From Baylisascaris procyonis (lineage: Eukaryota; Nematoda; Chromadorea; Rhabditida; Ascarididae), in assembly GCA_037389465.1 (NCBI GenBank), contig JAZARR010000185.1:1054001-1118000 (forward strand): 64,000 nucleotides of DNA, in the 5' to 3' direction. Every line of letters starts with the position of its first letter. The first letter of the stretch is position 1. The notes under the pieces were generated by a model. It had not been told where the DNA came from. It was given only the letters and a program-made list of their open reading frames with translations, and made no database searches. The translations under genes were made by a program, and so were the position numbers. Of this stretch, positions 12,401 to 24,704 are shown piece by piece.

Positions 12401-13358
12401 CATATATTGCTGATCCAGAAATTGCAAAGAAATGACCTACTTGACTTTAACACGATTTTTATCGAAACATCGAACGTCTCTGAAACGATTCAACATTGGA
12501 TGCGATTCACCAACGCTGCAACTTTCCTTTGTATCTTTAGCGATCACTGTTGTATAATCAAAGAACAAACTGAAGACGTTCATCGAACATGTCCGCCGTG
12601 TGAAACTCGCCAAAGACTCTGTAGCGTCTGCGTCATGAAGAAATTGTCCAGGTTTCAGTACAAATCTGAAAGATTCTTCTTTTAAGTTATAGAAGGTATA
12701 TGGGAAGAGGGAAGGAGGAAATAATGTGGCTGAACGCATTTGGCCAAGCATCATGATCTCCTTAGCCGCATATAACTGTGCATTTTTTTCTTCTCGAAAA
12801 TGTTGATATTACCAGTTGAATGACTAACTGAAAATGCGCTGTCGCTCACTTGTAGCGGTTTTCGGCTTATTATGTCGGAACTGTCTATTTGAGATATGGT
12901 AGAGAATAGAAGATATACTTTCAGTATTTTAATTTTCCGAGATAGAGTAGGCTAGGTTGGGTTTAAACCCGACATGGACAAGTGTATTTTAAAGAGTTTG
13001 GGCTTAAACCAAAGACCCCCCCTTCCCCCATCAGAAAAACTCGTCGTTAAAAATTATCACACACTGCTCCGTAAATAGTTATTAACTGTGAAGTTGTTAT
13101 TTGTATCTCATATCCACTGTAACAATTGAACACCCCATACCCGCAACTTAAATAAATCAAAAATGAACGTAGACTGAAGTTTCGTGTCGATTCACAGTTA
13201 TAACGATTGCGATAAGTTGTGCTACTCGTTTACCTTGCTGGCGACGCACATAAAGGCGACTGAAACGAGGTGATCTCGCTAGCGCCTGTCGTCGACAATG
13301 CAGTCCGTACCTCACTAGAAGGATCCGTCTTCGATCCTTCGTCACCCATCGCTGACAT
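9425..13358 (-). CDS. Classical non-receptor protein-tyrosine phosphatase
   Basis: This cytoplasmic phosphotyrosine phosphatase has 369 residues. Five exons in transcript order are 13358-13234, 12665-12441, 11571-11280, 10569-10391 and 9713-9425 (1110 bases); phases 2, 2, 0, 2 agree at all junctions. The start is ATG 13358-13356. The first ~40 residues are Ser/Thr-rich and have no membrane segment. The PTP domain shows NRFRDV (about residues 101-106), HANYV, the FWAM helix, a WPDKGTP general-acid loop (Asp235) and the active site HCLAGVGRSG (Cys281 codon 9694-9692, Arg287 codon 9676-9674). Both catalytic residues are present, so it should be active. The usual Ser after the catalytic Cys is Leu. 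Single-domain PTPs of this short form are greatly expanded in nematodes, so I name no ortholog. The acceptor of the last exon is the internal TTATTCAG, giving KSGTQSPIVVHC. The stop is TAA at 9425-9427. Confidence 0.92.
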
Positions 13359-14679
13359 CCCAGTCCTTTGCCAAGGCAAGCTGATCACCCGCTCAGAAGA
13401 AACCTAACACAACTGTTGTGTGATCGTCGATTGCTCATATTTATACCATTCAAATATACAAATTTTTTCCAACATGAGTGTCGCATTTCATTCGACATAG
13501 TATGCTAAATTAAATTACGTTCTTTTTTAGCATTATATTCATAAAGAAACGGAAATAAGATGAAGAGATCAAAGAAAAGGTTTATTGACAGCGTTGAATA
13601 TGGTTAGTACAACTAAAGTACATAAATTTTTTCTGAATGGTGGTCTATAATGAAGTAATTCCTCGTCTTCTGATAAGCAAATCAGCGATTGCAGAAATAT
13701 TCAATAATAATGCAAGAAGTTCATCAATTGCAATATGCATGAAATGTATAGATTCCAAATTTTGCATGAACTTGATACATTAATAAATGCGGTGTGAAGA
13801 GACTCATGCTTAAACGTGGTAGAAAGTGAAGTAGAATGGGGAGGGGAAGGCAGAGAGAGGGAAGGAGGGAGAAAGTGTTACGAAGAGTGGACCAAAATGG
13901 TTTCCTCTACAAAGGGACCCCTAAATCAAACATACGACTGCAAATTGACGCAACAAAAGCTTGTTATGGATGCATTCTGTCTGTGCGTGTATGTGTCCAG
14001 CTGTCTGTGCGTATATTTATCTTCCTATTTGTACGATTGTCTTGAAAGCCACTGAAACTGAAATTGTCGAATATGATCGGTGCATTCCTTTAACAGTTTT
14101 ATAACGGGGATTATAGACGCTTAAGAACGCTGATGACGTTGAATTAAGAGGGATCCCTTACAATGGAGCGGTTGGCCAAACATTCGGCGAAGTAAATTAT
14201 TTATTTAAAAAAATTTTTGCTTTGTTGGTTGAATTAAATGGAGATAGATTATTATAAATTCGTTCTTATTTATTTTACTATTAAATTAATTTTTAATTTA
14301 TGTGATCGGTTGGTCTCTTTAGTGAATTCATAAAAGCGTATATATCGTGTAAATTTCTCCGAAACGATTCTTTTTTTTGTTTCCTCTCGAGACGATATTT
14401 CTCGATATTTTTCTTTCTCGTTTGATTAGTAGCGATGGTAGGAAAGGAAATTAGTTTCCTTTTGCAATTCTTCAAGCATTTTTCAATTTCTTTTCAATCA
14501 TTAAAAATGAGCAAAATGCAAATTTTAGAGTCTCATTTTGTTCTCTTAAAAAAAATTTGATGTTCGTTAATAGTATGCAATTCATACCAAAACAACATTC
14601 TTACAATGGGAATTCTTGCAATCATCTATCTCACAATTTTGCAAAAATGCAATCTATGCAATTTTTCAATGTGCAAAAC

Positions 14680-14729
14680 GCAAATTGCAAGACTGATTGG
14701 AAACTTTTGCAATCAGTCTTGCAATTTGC
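14680..14729. repeat. Perfect 20-bp inverted repeat (hairpin)
   Basis: The left arm 14680-14699 begins GCAAATTGCA and is the exact reverse complement of the right arm 14710-14729. The loop is 10 bases (14700-14709), whose AAA and TTT can pair further. It sits in a block with repeated TTGCA/TGCAA words. Confidence 0.9.
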
Positions 14730-15783
14730 TACTTCCTTCTCTTTTTCTTATACTTCTTCCATTTTGCAAAATGGTCTTATGTAGCATATCTATACCAATA
14801 TCTATTTATTTCACGTGTTATTTAGGTTTAATTTAGCACAAATTTGAAAAATTGTTAATTTGCAAAAGCTTCTGAAGTATTGTAGTGTTAATGTAGGTAG
14901 TAAAATATCATCGGTTTGAAGACTTTCATCTGTGGACGTGTTAATATAAAATTTTTCTTATTATTCATATTACAGCTATTTCAACGTCGTCGATCATATG
15001 AACTGAGTCTTTTTCTTGGCAAGAGAATAGCCATCTTCTCAACGACATTTTGAATGTCGTTTTTTTAGGAAATTTTGCAATAATTGCAATAAATTTCACG
15101 AAGAAAATTGAATAATTCCGACTAGCGGTACTATTAGATAATTTAATTGGCAAGCATTTGTTTGATATCATCATAAATGTCATATGGAATTTTCTATTGT
15201 GGAAAAAATCCAATTTTCCAATCTTTGAAACGATTATATTTTAGGTTGTTCAGCTTTCGATAGTTATTCAGACAGAAAAACTGAAAAAAAATCCGATCTC
15301 TCTAATGCAATCATTCGTTTTTCAATCAAGAATACATCAGTTAGTATGATGCTGTCCAATTTACTGAAATTACTTCATAGTTTTTCTTCTTTTGAAACAT
15401 TGAGTCTATGATGATTGCTGAAGTGATCAATGAACACAACGATGAGTTGAGGATTCGACGGAGTTTTTTTTCCTCGCCAATAATGTTACAAAATTTCTAA
15501 AAAACATTTTATTTTGTGGAATTAACAAGTAATTTATGCATATCAACCGTCATTACTACATACTAAATTATTCAATTTTCAGTTGTCCTCTTATTTCGTT
15601 TTCTGAGATATTTCCAGTCGGGATAAGGTACAAAGTGAAGTGAGGAGAAATTAAATTCGAATTTCATCCACTGAAAAAAATTTGCACTCTTCGGGCAATA
15701 GAATTTTGCATTTGACTGGTCGACGTGTTCAGCAAAACAATCTAATTTCTCACTACAATCCTTATGATTCGTTTGATGGCCAT

Positions 15784-15787
<4 letters not shown>

Positions 15788-15823
<36 letters not shown>

Positions 15824-15828
15824 TTTTT
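15788..15828. repeat. (AT)n microsatellite followed by T14 tract
   Basis: About 28 bases of alternating AT run straight into about 14 T. This accounts for the artificial tyrosine/isoleucine-rich frames crossing it. Confidence 0.95.
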
Positions 15829-18800
15829 CGCTGCGTTCGGTATAGTGCACAATTTCATAAGTTTCGCAAGTGTGGAAAACAATCTCGTCAACATTATTAC
15901 TCCACCCATTTCAACACAGAACCATTTTTCCTCGCAAAGCGAGCGATTTCTTATCAACAGCCATCTGTCCCTATTCGTATGAGTCATCCTAGCGAGCGTG
16001 TTTTTCTCTCTGCTTATCCACTATTGTCGTCCCACCATCTCTAAACTTAACAAGTTGTCGCGAAATGTTCTCTTCTATCGAATGTGTGTTCAATGTTGAG
16101 GAATTTAAAAATCCGATGAAATCACTCTTTGTCGATTTTTTTTTAATTTCTGAAAATTAAACAACAAATCTGACGTATGTTTACTTGATAACAGATGTTG
16201 CCAATTGCATTCATAATTTCACACATAACCGATAAGAAACATTTTGTCTGATTTTCAGAGTGGATTTCAAATTCATTCATCGTTGATCGCTATTTAAAAT
16301 GATGTGAAATATTACAAATATTAATTATTATGTTCAAAAAATATCAGTATTTTCCGCTTATTAAGTAGGGAGCGTTCAGTTAATGGTGACTTAGTTTATA
16401 GGGGAAATATTGAACGAAAAAAATGTCTATTCTGTTTTAATGTTGTGCCGATAATTTGTTGTGAATAAACATTTTATAAGCAACCATTTGCATTTCTTTT
16501 AAAAAATATTGACGTAAAAATTTTTGCATATAGAATTGTTTTTGACAATACGATTGTTTCCATAATATTCACTTAGCAACTGATCTAGTATGCAGTTTAT
16601 TTAAGACCAATAAGTTTTGGGTAGTTTTTTTTTAAATTGTATGATTTTGCTTCGCTAAGCAAATGCTATGTGATCTAGAATAAAATGTTTGGCTTAATAA
16701 AATCACATCGACTTTTGCAAAAAAATATTGAAAATATTACATTTCATCAATGAACACTTCCGAGTCCACTTATTAGAGTGCCGTAAAACACATAGAATAA
16801 TGCTTAGCAAAGTACCATAGAATATTTTTGCATAAAAAAAACACCAAGTTGCACCTTTCTCACATGTGGCTGACCTAAACAATATTTAAAAGAAATCAAT
16901 TGAATACAAAAAATTTTTTTCCAGAAAGCTTTCGGTTTCATCTATATTATTGAGCTTTCAGGGCATTTTTCCCGATAGTTTATTTAGATACAAAATTTGA
17001 GTAGAGCAATTGTATGTGAATGAGAATTGCTGTTCAATAGCATGAAGCTATCATGTTATATGAAGACAGCGGCAATGCACTGAAAAGTGATCGATTTTTG
17101 CTTTTATTTGTTTGTTGAATGGATGGGATGGTTGGTTGGTGGTGCGCATTCATCTAAGTCTAGCTAGCTTCCGTTGGTCACAAGCTGTATGTTGGATGAG
17201 TTTGCAGTATGTGACAAATACTAGCCTATATCTTAAAGGTATTTCCTATCCTTACGTAAACATTGGCCTCAAATTTGTTTGTGGTTTAGCAATAAATTTC
17301 CAGATGATGCGGTAAGATGTACGATAAGCTATGAGGATGTGACATCCGGAAAGGGAAAAGGATTGAATTGGATGGAGATGGTCCGGCTTGCTTCAGCACC
17401 TTTATTAGGGTCATTATTGGTCATCATGACCTAGCTTTTTTCCACTTATATCGTAGTTGAGGTTGTTGCATAAAAATTCTGCTCATCCGCTGTTCTCCTT
17501 CCTGCTTACTTTCCCTTAATCTTAACCGAGAAGTTATCCTCCATATTCACCATCGACTTTGTCAGTGATTGAAAAAGCTCTTCCTGCAGAAAGGATTTTG
17601 CAGTGCTACTGATATCTAAAGCGGTATTTTTTATGCCTCGTTGAAGTCTAGTATTTTGAATAGAATGGAAGAAGTTCTGCCAAATGTTGATAAACAGTGT
17701 TCACTTTATATTCTCGCGTTAATTTACAGTTTATTCTGATTTATAAAACAGTTTACCCAGTAAATTAGCTCTCGGCAGTTCAAGTAACGCAATCCCTGTC
17801 TTTCTCTATCTTTTATCCTCAGTGGTCGTTAAACACTTAGTGATACATCACTAATCTATATACGAGGTGATACATAGCTCAGATACTGTTTTGATCCACC
17901 GCTACTTTATTGACCTCGTTACCAGCTTTGATTTTATTTGCATCACAGTATATTTCTTTTTTTTTTTTTACTAACACCTTTCTGTCTATTTTTTGTCCAC
18001 CGTTTCTTTACTAGCTTGACCTTTCCTGTATTTGGTTCTTTTTTTGCCTCCATAGCTATAGAATTGTTTAATTAAAATATTTATTTTGATCTCTACCTTT
18101 TGAAATGTGTCATTTCTTTAAAAGTATAAGTAAAACGAATGGGAATATTATTGCGAAGAGGAAGAGAGCAGGGAATGAGAAGGGGATGAAATCTTTATAT
18201 TTAACGACTCAACAATATTTTTTCATTGGTAAATTATTAAAAATATTCCAGATCATATTAGAAAATTTTGTGTAGTTTCCGAGAGTTGCACGTAATATCA
18301 TGCCCAACTGAGGTTCAACTTTGTTCTCTATAGTTTTGAGTTTCTTCGTCATAAAGCCTCTCATTAACACTGCAAGTTGCAAAATTAAGCGACAATAAAA
18401 TATAATTTCCGTTTTTTTGCAATGAATGAAGTATACCAAAATTTGGTATACTCAATACTGGAATAGTAGTTCACGTCGATGTAATAAATCTGTAAAATCT
18501 CGACTAAAATATACAATATAAGACCACCTAGAGTGTAAGATATTGTTCACATTGTTGCATATGCAACGCATTGTGCCAACCATCATCCATTCGATCAATA
18601 ACGACGATTCTATGTGTGATGGCCGGTTGTCATACAGAACGTTCGCAAAGGTGCCCCTCATTGCCATTTGCCTGTCCCATTGCTGACGGACATCCAATCG
18701 TCATATACGCAGCTCTCATACGCAGATCGCAGCTCTCTTATGCAAATCGGCTATACCCGATCGTGTAGGCAGCCAATGAGATGTAACTTTTTGCTAGACT

Positions 18801-19846
18801 GTACGAACTAATAGTAGGGTATTGTGAGGTTTTTTTAGTCATTCAACTCAAATAAGTAGTTTTGATGCAAGTCTTTGAATGAATTAAATAAATAAATTTA
18901 TATTAACAGTATTGATTTTTAGCTGTACTTGAAATATGTAATTAATTTGTATTTCAGTGAAAATATGTAATTTGGCGTATGTGCTTAAAATATGTAACGT
19001 AATGAATCGAACACTTAGTCGTTGTATTTATAAGGATTAGAACTGAAAACATCTAATTAAATTGAAATGAGTCAGTTAAATGCTTCATTGGTCTCATGAT
19101 AATTTCAAGTGTTTAAAATTGTGAAATAGATTGTCTTTACTGTTATAAATTCGAAAATTTACTGTTTTTTTGCTAATGGTGGAATTTTTTCCAATATAAA
19201 AAGTGTGAAATTTCATTGAAAAAAAATGGAACATTAGCTTTTTCTATCTTTAGGTAGTGCTAGATGATCGATATGTTGAAGCATTTCGATCGTATAGAAT
19301 GTGTCCATTTAGTTCTAATTTTGCGATTGTAGCTTATATTCATTTATCTTTCATTATTGTTAACGATATATTCTGCTTTAAGAGCATGAATTCGTTATCA
19401 GCAGTAATGTGTATAAACTCACTTCTGAATTAAACTTGAATTTAATTGCTCGATGCTTTGAACTTAATTGATTTCAGACCACTTAAATTGAACTCAATAA
19501 TATGGATTCAATTCAGAATACTAGAATTGATTAGAATTCATTGCATAATTCACATCAATTTGCATAATTCCTAGAGTATAATGTCTTTATTCTAAAATGG
19601 TCAATGAGATGCGCATTAATTAGTACTGAACATATTGAAACAGCATTATAGGGAATATTTACTCATTGTTTTTGCTTTGCAAATAATTTATGCATTGTTA
19701 TTACATTTATGAGTTATTTTTCAGCATTTTGTTTTATCGTTCAACCATCAGTAAAAATATTTCGCTTCTTAAATAGATTTATTACAGGATTTTTGAGAAA
19801 AAAAAGGAATTTTCCCCTCAATTTTTCAATATTTCAAACGATCAAA

Positions 19847-19965
19847 ATGGCTGGCGATACAGGCGAACAACAAGTACGTATTATTGATAATCGACGTGAC
19901 ACACTTAAACTTATCCTTCTCATCGTACTCATCATCTTTTTTCCGGTTTGTTCCATTCATTCTTT

Positions 19966-20047
<82 letters not shown>

Positions 20048-20812
20048 GAAAGTTTTCTCGTTCTTGCTGTTCCTGCTCACATACTTTTGTATGTTTTCCC
20101 ACCTCGCGGCCTTAAGGTAGATAAATAAGTAAAAGACATGTAATATAGTACCAGTTCCGAGAGTTAAGAACTGCAAGAAACAACAATAAAACAACGTCTG
20201 ATTATCACACGAAAAAAACAATCTGCAAAGACGCCGCAAACTAATGCTACCTGTTTAGTACGGTTTTTAAACTATATTCAATATACTTTGCTTCGTTCAA
20301 AACGTTGGAAGCGCTATCGTATTATACGGCCTACTTAATCAGCAGATCGGTATTCAGGTGAATGGAAAGGTATAGTCTAACACAGGGAGTAAATTTTGAT
20401 TGCCGATCAGGAATGAAAGCTGAAAGCTTTCACCACTCACCGGTCATTTTCCGCCCTATCACCTCTTTCTTCCGTTCCTCGTTATCCTGTTCAAACTTTT
20501 TTATAAGCATGCCGTTTAAGTTTAGAAAGCTTATAAGTGATAAATGACGTCGTAACTGATTTTTATTGATTCGCTGATCTTTAGTAAAAAATTATCTCTT
20601 TGCCACTTTTCAAGAAATCTTTTTTTTTCTTTCTATATTTATCGAATCATTGTTTTCTTTTGTAGCCAGCTGCCGTTGCAATTCAAGCGAATGAATGCAA
20701 TATCCACGTTTGGCTCAGTCTTCTTCTGATGTTGTTCTTCGTCTTTCCGGCTTATATCCATGCTATCTGGTATTGTTTTATTCGCAAGGATCCTCTTCAT
20801 TCGACTGCTTAA
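19847..20812 (+). CDS. PMP3/UPF0057 family small membrane proteolipid
   Basis: Exons 19847-19945 and 20666-20812 encode 80 residues plus a stop, joined in phase 0. The ATG at 19847 follows AAA. Residues 1-20 are polar (MAGDTGEQQ then charged). They lead to a first membrane helix ending FFP, and the splice creates the family hallmark FFPPAAVAIQ, equivalent to the LPPLAV motif. A short polar loop with Asn-Glu-Cys-Asn follows, then a second helix of Leu/Phe/Val and the AYIHAIWY segment matching the family's GxIHAxY. A charged RKDPLHSTA tail ends the protein. Family members are about 50-80 residues with two helices; the yeast protein modulates plasma-membrane potential and cation sensitivity. The 720-base intron contains a long (TA)n run. 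The match is clear across both exons, and the role in this worm is inferred. Confidence 0.92.
19971..20046. repeat. (TA)38 microsatellite in the PMP3-like gene intron
   Basis: Seventy-six bases of uninterrupted TA begin 25 bases after the donor site of the PMP3-like gene. All frames through it read as Tyr-Ile repeats and are not coding. It is likely length-polymorphic. Confidence 0.97.
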
Positions 20813-22198
20813 ATTCATTATCTTATACTTATTTAATGCCAGCAATAGCTACAACTTTATTGTTCAACCTCTATATTGGTCAACGTTTTTAATGCTTAAT
20901 TGGCTCTAAGCTTATTGTTTTTTTTAAATATTTGTGTGGGTAAGAGGTGACTAACTATAAATGAGTGAGTAGTGGCCGATCGAATAGCAGTCGCTGATCG
21001 GTTTATAGTCACCTTTTATTCATATTTATTTATTTTGCTGGTTTGATATTCGCTCATATGGAATTCCATCTTCAAGGTGAATACATTGTACATTTAGAAT
21101 CTCTGAGAGAATTTTCAATCTTTATGGCGTAAAAATTCAGAGGACTGACTCCCATTTGCATAAAATGTTATCCAATATAGGAAGGATTCTGAAATTTCGC
21201 TACTTGAAATTGAGTTTGACTTCCTCTTTTATGCCCTTTTTCATCTTCATTTAATGATATCGGGATGCACTTTTAAGAAATAATGACGAGAAGTTAAGGT
21301 GCAATTTTCTCAACAACTACACTAACGTATTCATTTAATAAATGAACAGGTGTGTAGTGGAAGACATTTTCCTATCCGCTAGCATCTATACTATTACTGT
21401 CGTTTGAAATTACATGCTCGAAAAGAAGTTTATATATAATCCTAATGAATTTGATTAAAGAATTGCTTTGAATTTCAATATGGAAACATTGAAAAAAAAT
21501 TAAGCCATTGTGGAAAATTCCAAAAAAAAAACAAATTTTTTATTAATATTATAGATTTTTTGGATGACTTCTTTACATGTAAATTTTCTCTTTTTTTTTC
21601 GGCGGGTCTTTTTGTTGCCCATCCCAATAGCTGTTCTCCATTTGCTTCTTAGTTGCAATGAAAGCGTTGAGCTATAAACGCGAAGGAGAATATTTTGCAA
21701 AGTGTAAAATGCAATATTTATTGCAATGAATAAATACGAAATCGAGAAAGTTGCAAAGTTATTAACGATTTGGATTTGGAAGCGTTTGGAAGCGCATTTT
21801 GAAATTGCTTATTTTTATGACTTAGATGCTTGCCGATAAGCTCTTATTCTGTCTAAGTTGCATGCTCTAATTGATCATTTTTTCGTTGCCTTATGGTCTC
21901 GTGTTTTTTGTCCATTCCTCTTATTTGAAAAATGTTTGTTTATTTTCGAAATATAAAACAACGGCATTCAGTAATGTTCATTGTGCGACCGAACAGTATT
22001 GCCCTCTAGCGTTTGAACCCCAGTCGGGGAACTAAGTTCGATTGCATCAATATATACTACATTCGAGAAGCAAATCGAACCCAACAAAGTCATAACAGGC
22101 GGAGGTGATCTACGGAATGAAGTTGGCAGTTTTGTGATTTCTTGCAATTTCTCTCGTTTGTAGCCCCCTTCCCTGTCCGACTTCTTCATTGCGGTGAA
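20813..22198. other. Downstream region of the PMP3-like gene
   Basis: Apart from the nested hairpin at 20945-21014 I see little here. A minus-strand open frame at 21968-22189 (starts MKKSDREGG) may be coding 3' sequence of the candidate gene beside it. No AATAAA lies immediately behind the PMP3-like stop. Confidence 0.45.
20945..21014. other. Nested stem-loop downstream of the PMP3-like gene
   Basis: The outer arms are AGGTGACTA...ATAAA at 20945-20961 and TTTATAGTCACCT at 21002-21014; they pair with a four-base bulge. The inner arms CCGATC (20976-20981) and GATCGG (20996-21001) enclose a 14-base loop containing AGC/GCT. The whole could fold as one long hairpin about 130 bases after the stop codon. 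Function is unknown. Confidence 0.6.
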
Positions 22199-23842
22199 TT
22201 ACGATCTCTCGAATGAGTGACTGGACAGATTCACATTCGGTAAAGGTGGCTCTAAAATTTGAAGTATTCGACGTTTGGTGCTAGAGGTATATGGTCGCTT
22301 GGTCGAACAATACAGCTCACCTGAGAAAGTGTTCAGATATTGTTTCGAAGGAATGGAAGACGATTGAAAGAAACTAGAAGGAAAAGTCGCACAATTTACC
22401 ATGATATAGGCCATTGTGGTATAGATTTTGTTGTTAAGAAATTCCAACGGCTGAAAAAAGTGTTTAGCGGTCAAAAAAAGAATATCTGTTAATGCAGGTC
22501 CGATCGCATAATCATAAATTCGTTTGCTTGAAAATATTCAAATTTCCATGCTTTGATATTTTTTGTTTTGTGTTGCGAATTGTGCGATTGTTGTCGTCAA
22601 TCAATAAAACTTCTTGCAATTGCGTGTCTCACTGATGAGTGTAAGTGTGAAAAGAAAAGAGATAGAAATAGAGGGAAGAGGAGAGGGATTTCAAAGTATT
22701 ATAGATAATTTTAGGTACTGTTTCAAGTCTTGAGATCGGAAAAATGCAGACGAGTTGTACATGTACGCTTACCGCAAAAACAACGATAGGATTACAATAT
22801 TGGCTAACCGTTGCGTTTCTTTAACCGTCAATTCGGGGCCATATTATGCTCGGTGGACAGATGGATCACCTGCAGTTTGTCGTTTGTACACTTCCTATTC
22901 AATATCATTACCCCAGAGGCGGTACACGAAAATCCTTACGATAGAAATACTAGGTTTCCATAAAGTGAGAAATTTGTATAGCACAGCGCTCTCCGAATGA
23001 ACAGATATTTCCATTTCTGTGCATGGACTTCGTGGGTTTTCCGGCGATCGGCTCTCACATCGCGTAGAGTAGCAAAGAGGCCACAAGTGGGATCGTTTCT
23101 TAAAGAGTTCTAGGCGTGACCGCATTTCATCACTGACTGTACGATCAGGACAGTAGTTATTTCTCTTTGATGTGAAGCGTGTTCAGTGACGACCAATAGG
23201 AAACAACGAACAATGGCGATGTAGTACGTCAATTTTTTTGGCGAACCCATTGCGCTAATTTGTCACAAAGATGGACTCTTTGCGTTTTATTCGGAATTCA
23301 AAAAAGCATTTCGCAACGATGTAATTTTTTTTCCATCAGTTATATCTATGGCATTGAGCAATGAGTTTGTGTGAAATGTATTTCGGCAGTCCGTCTTTGA
23401 GGATCGGTGATCAATTGTTAAAAGGCATTCCATGTTTGTTTAATATGCACATATTATGGCCATAAAGTACAGTGACAAGGGAGACGGTGCACGCAAGGTG
23501 GCCATGACTTAAACTGTATTCTGAGGGTGACCGGATCTTTCTTCCCGCTGGATATTTAAATTTGAGTCGATAGCGATTTATAAGGGGATCAAAATCTCCC
23601 TCACGAAGTTTGAGTAGATTGAAAGTGATTTGATATTCTTGAAAACATTTTGCCACAGGAAAATTCAGAGTGCGAGAATATCTTTCAATCCAAAATGAAT
23701 TTGACTTTTCGAAGGTAAATGCTCTCAAATGTACGGCCATGGCTGAAGAGCGTAATCGTTGTTCATTGTCTCTCACAGAAAAACCCCAAATGGCTTGCTC
23801 TACGTGTTCATAATTTATGATCAACGTTGAGCATTCATTCAA
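22199..23842 (-). CDS. Unrecognised multi-exon gene candidate, structure unresolved
   Basis: Several adjacent minus-strand frames have gene-like codon use and good splice signals. Block A (23842-23605) ends at a GTGAGG donor in phase 1. It joins in phase to block B (23136-22940), which ends at GTAAGG. A 45-base intron leads to block C (22894-22773), ending CG|GTAAGC. C contains an in-frame TAA at 22846-22844 unless a GTGATC...TTAAAG intron of about 51 bases removes it. Phase 2 after C can continue at the CTTCTAG acceptor before 22373, giving a frame that ends at 22199. The TTTTTTCAG acceptor before 22450 is an alternative. The peptides include WIERYSRTL, RSRLELFKKR and TQRLANIVILSLFLR. There are no membrane segments and no motif I recognise. 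It lies downstream of the Na+/H+ exchanger on the same strand. It may be a fast-evolving gene or a decaying one. Confidence 0.42.
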
Positions 23843-24629
23843 AAAACTACAGCTTACTATAATAAATACTGTTGATCGGAAGGAATATATTTGAGGGGAA
23901 TTATCTAAATGAGAATCTTTAAAAGACGGACTGTCGTAAGTGACTTAAAAAGTGGTAAAAATTGACTTCAACAAAATATGTTGGCGTTAAGAAGAAGACA
24001 ACGATTGAAACTGACATTAGCATAACACACATATGCAAATGAAGTGGCACTTGATTCTGCAAAAAATAATTCATAACAAGAAGCATTTCACAAATGAATG
24101 CAAGCATCGTATAATTCAAGAAAACTTAGAGACGAATGTTTCGAATTGATCGATTTAGTGTTACGCCTAACACAGAGAGATGTGTTATTGCTGTACATCG
24201 ATTCGTTATTTGTGTTATACAATTTGTCAAATTTGTTGCAATAACACATTCCTTTGTTAGACGTTGCACTTTCTTGACTTATTGAGTGGAACTTCATAGG
24301 ATTATATTGCAGCAGTATAACTGCAATAAAAATATTCATAGTTCTGCAGTTTTAATTTATGAATCTGTTCAAATATAAACTTTTTAGCATGGAAAGATGA
24401 TGCGGCATTTTAGTAGATAAAATTTTCAATGAAACTTATTTATCACCAAAATTTATTACACTATTCAAATCGAGTGGGTACAAAGTAATGGTAGTAGTAA
24501 AGTAACAATAAATTATTATAATAAGAAATAATTTCGATAGGATTTCTCTATGGCAAATGAATAATACAATCGTTTCAATAACCATACAAAAATGACCTCC
24601 ATATTGCGAAGTTCCCCGTAAAATCTGAC

Positions 24630-24704
24630 CTTAAAAAAAGAATAGACGAGTGGCAAGAGATGGCGGAAAATTTTAGACCTCTCTTCCAATTCGAAAGCTT
24701 CCAT
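24630..24704 (-). CDS. Possible first coding exon of the 22-24 kb minus-strand gene
   Basis: ATG at 24704-24702 opens 25 codons (starting MEAFELEERSK) to a TTTAAG|GTCAGA donor, phase 0. It could start the unrecognised gene next door, but at least one more exon would be needed to match phase. The donor is mediocre. Confidence 0.15.

Larger units (their letters stand above)
13359..19846. other. Divergent intergenic region, PTP to PMP3-like gene
   Basis: About 6.5 kb lies between two divergently transcribed genes. I find no frame with credible splice sites and family resemblance. It holds TTGCA-rich sequence with a perfect hairpin at 14680-14729, an (AT)n/T tract at 15788-15828, partial short repeats of a CGCAGCTCTC-like unit near 18700-18740, and AATTGA-rich sequence at 19430-19570. 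A short CACAAC/GTTGTG inverted repeat lies about 50 bases upstream of the phosphatase ATG. Confidence 0.6.

Noticed and set aside
13157..13345. Arg-rich minus-strand frame overlapping the phosphatase first exon
   Set aside because: It is the shadow frame of the true first exon, which starts at ATG 13358 and is open in a different frame.
15682..16044. Overlapping frames on both strands through the (AT)n/T tract
   Set aside because: The frames are kept open by the microsatellite; the translated Tyr-Ile/Phe runs are artefacts with no splice or family support.
19709..20128. Long plus-strand frame reading through the (TA)n run
   Set aside because: Only the part from 19847 to 19945 is a real exon (PMP3-like). 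The upstream part has no support and the downstream part is intron.
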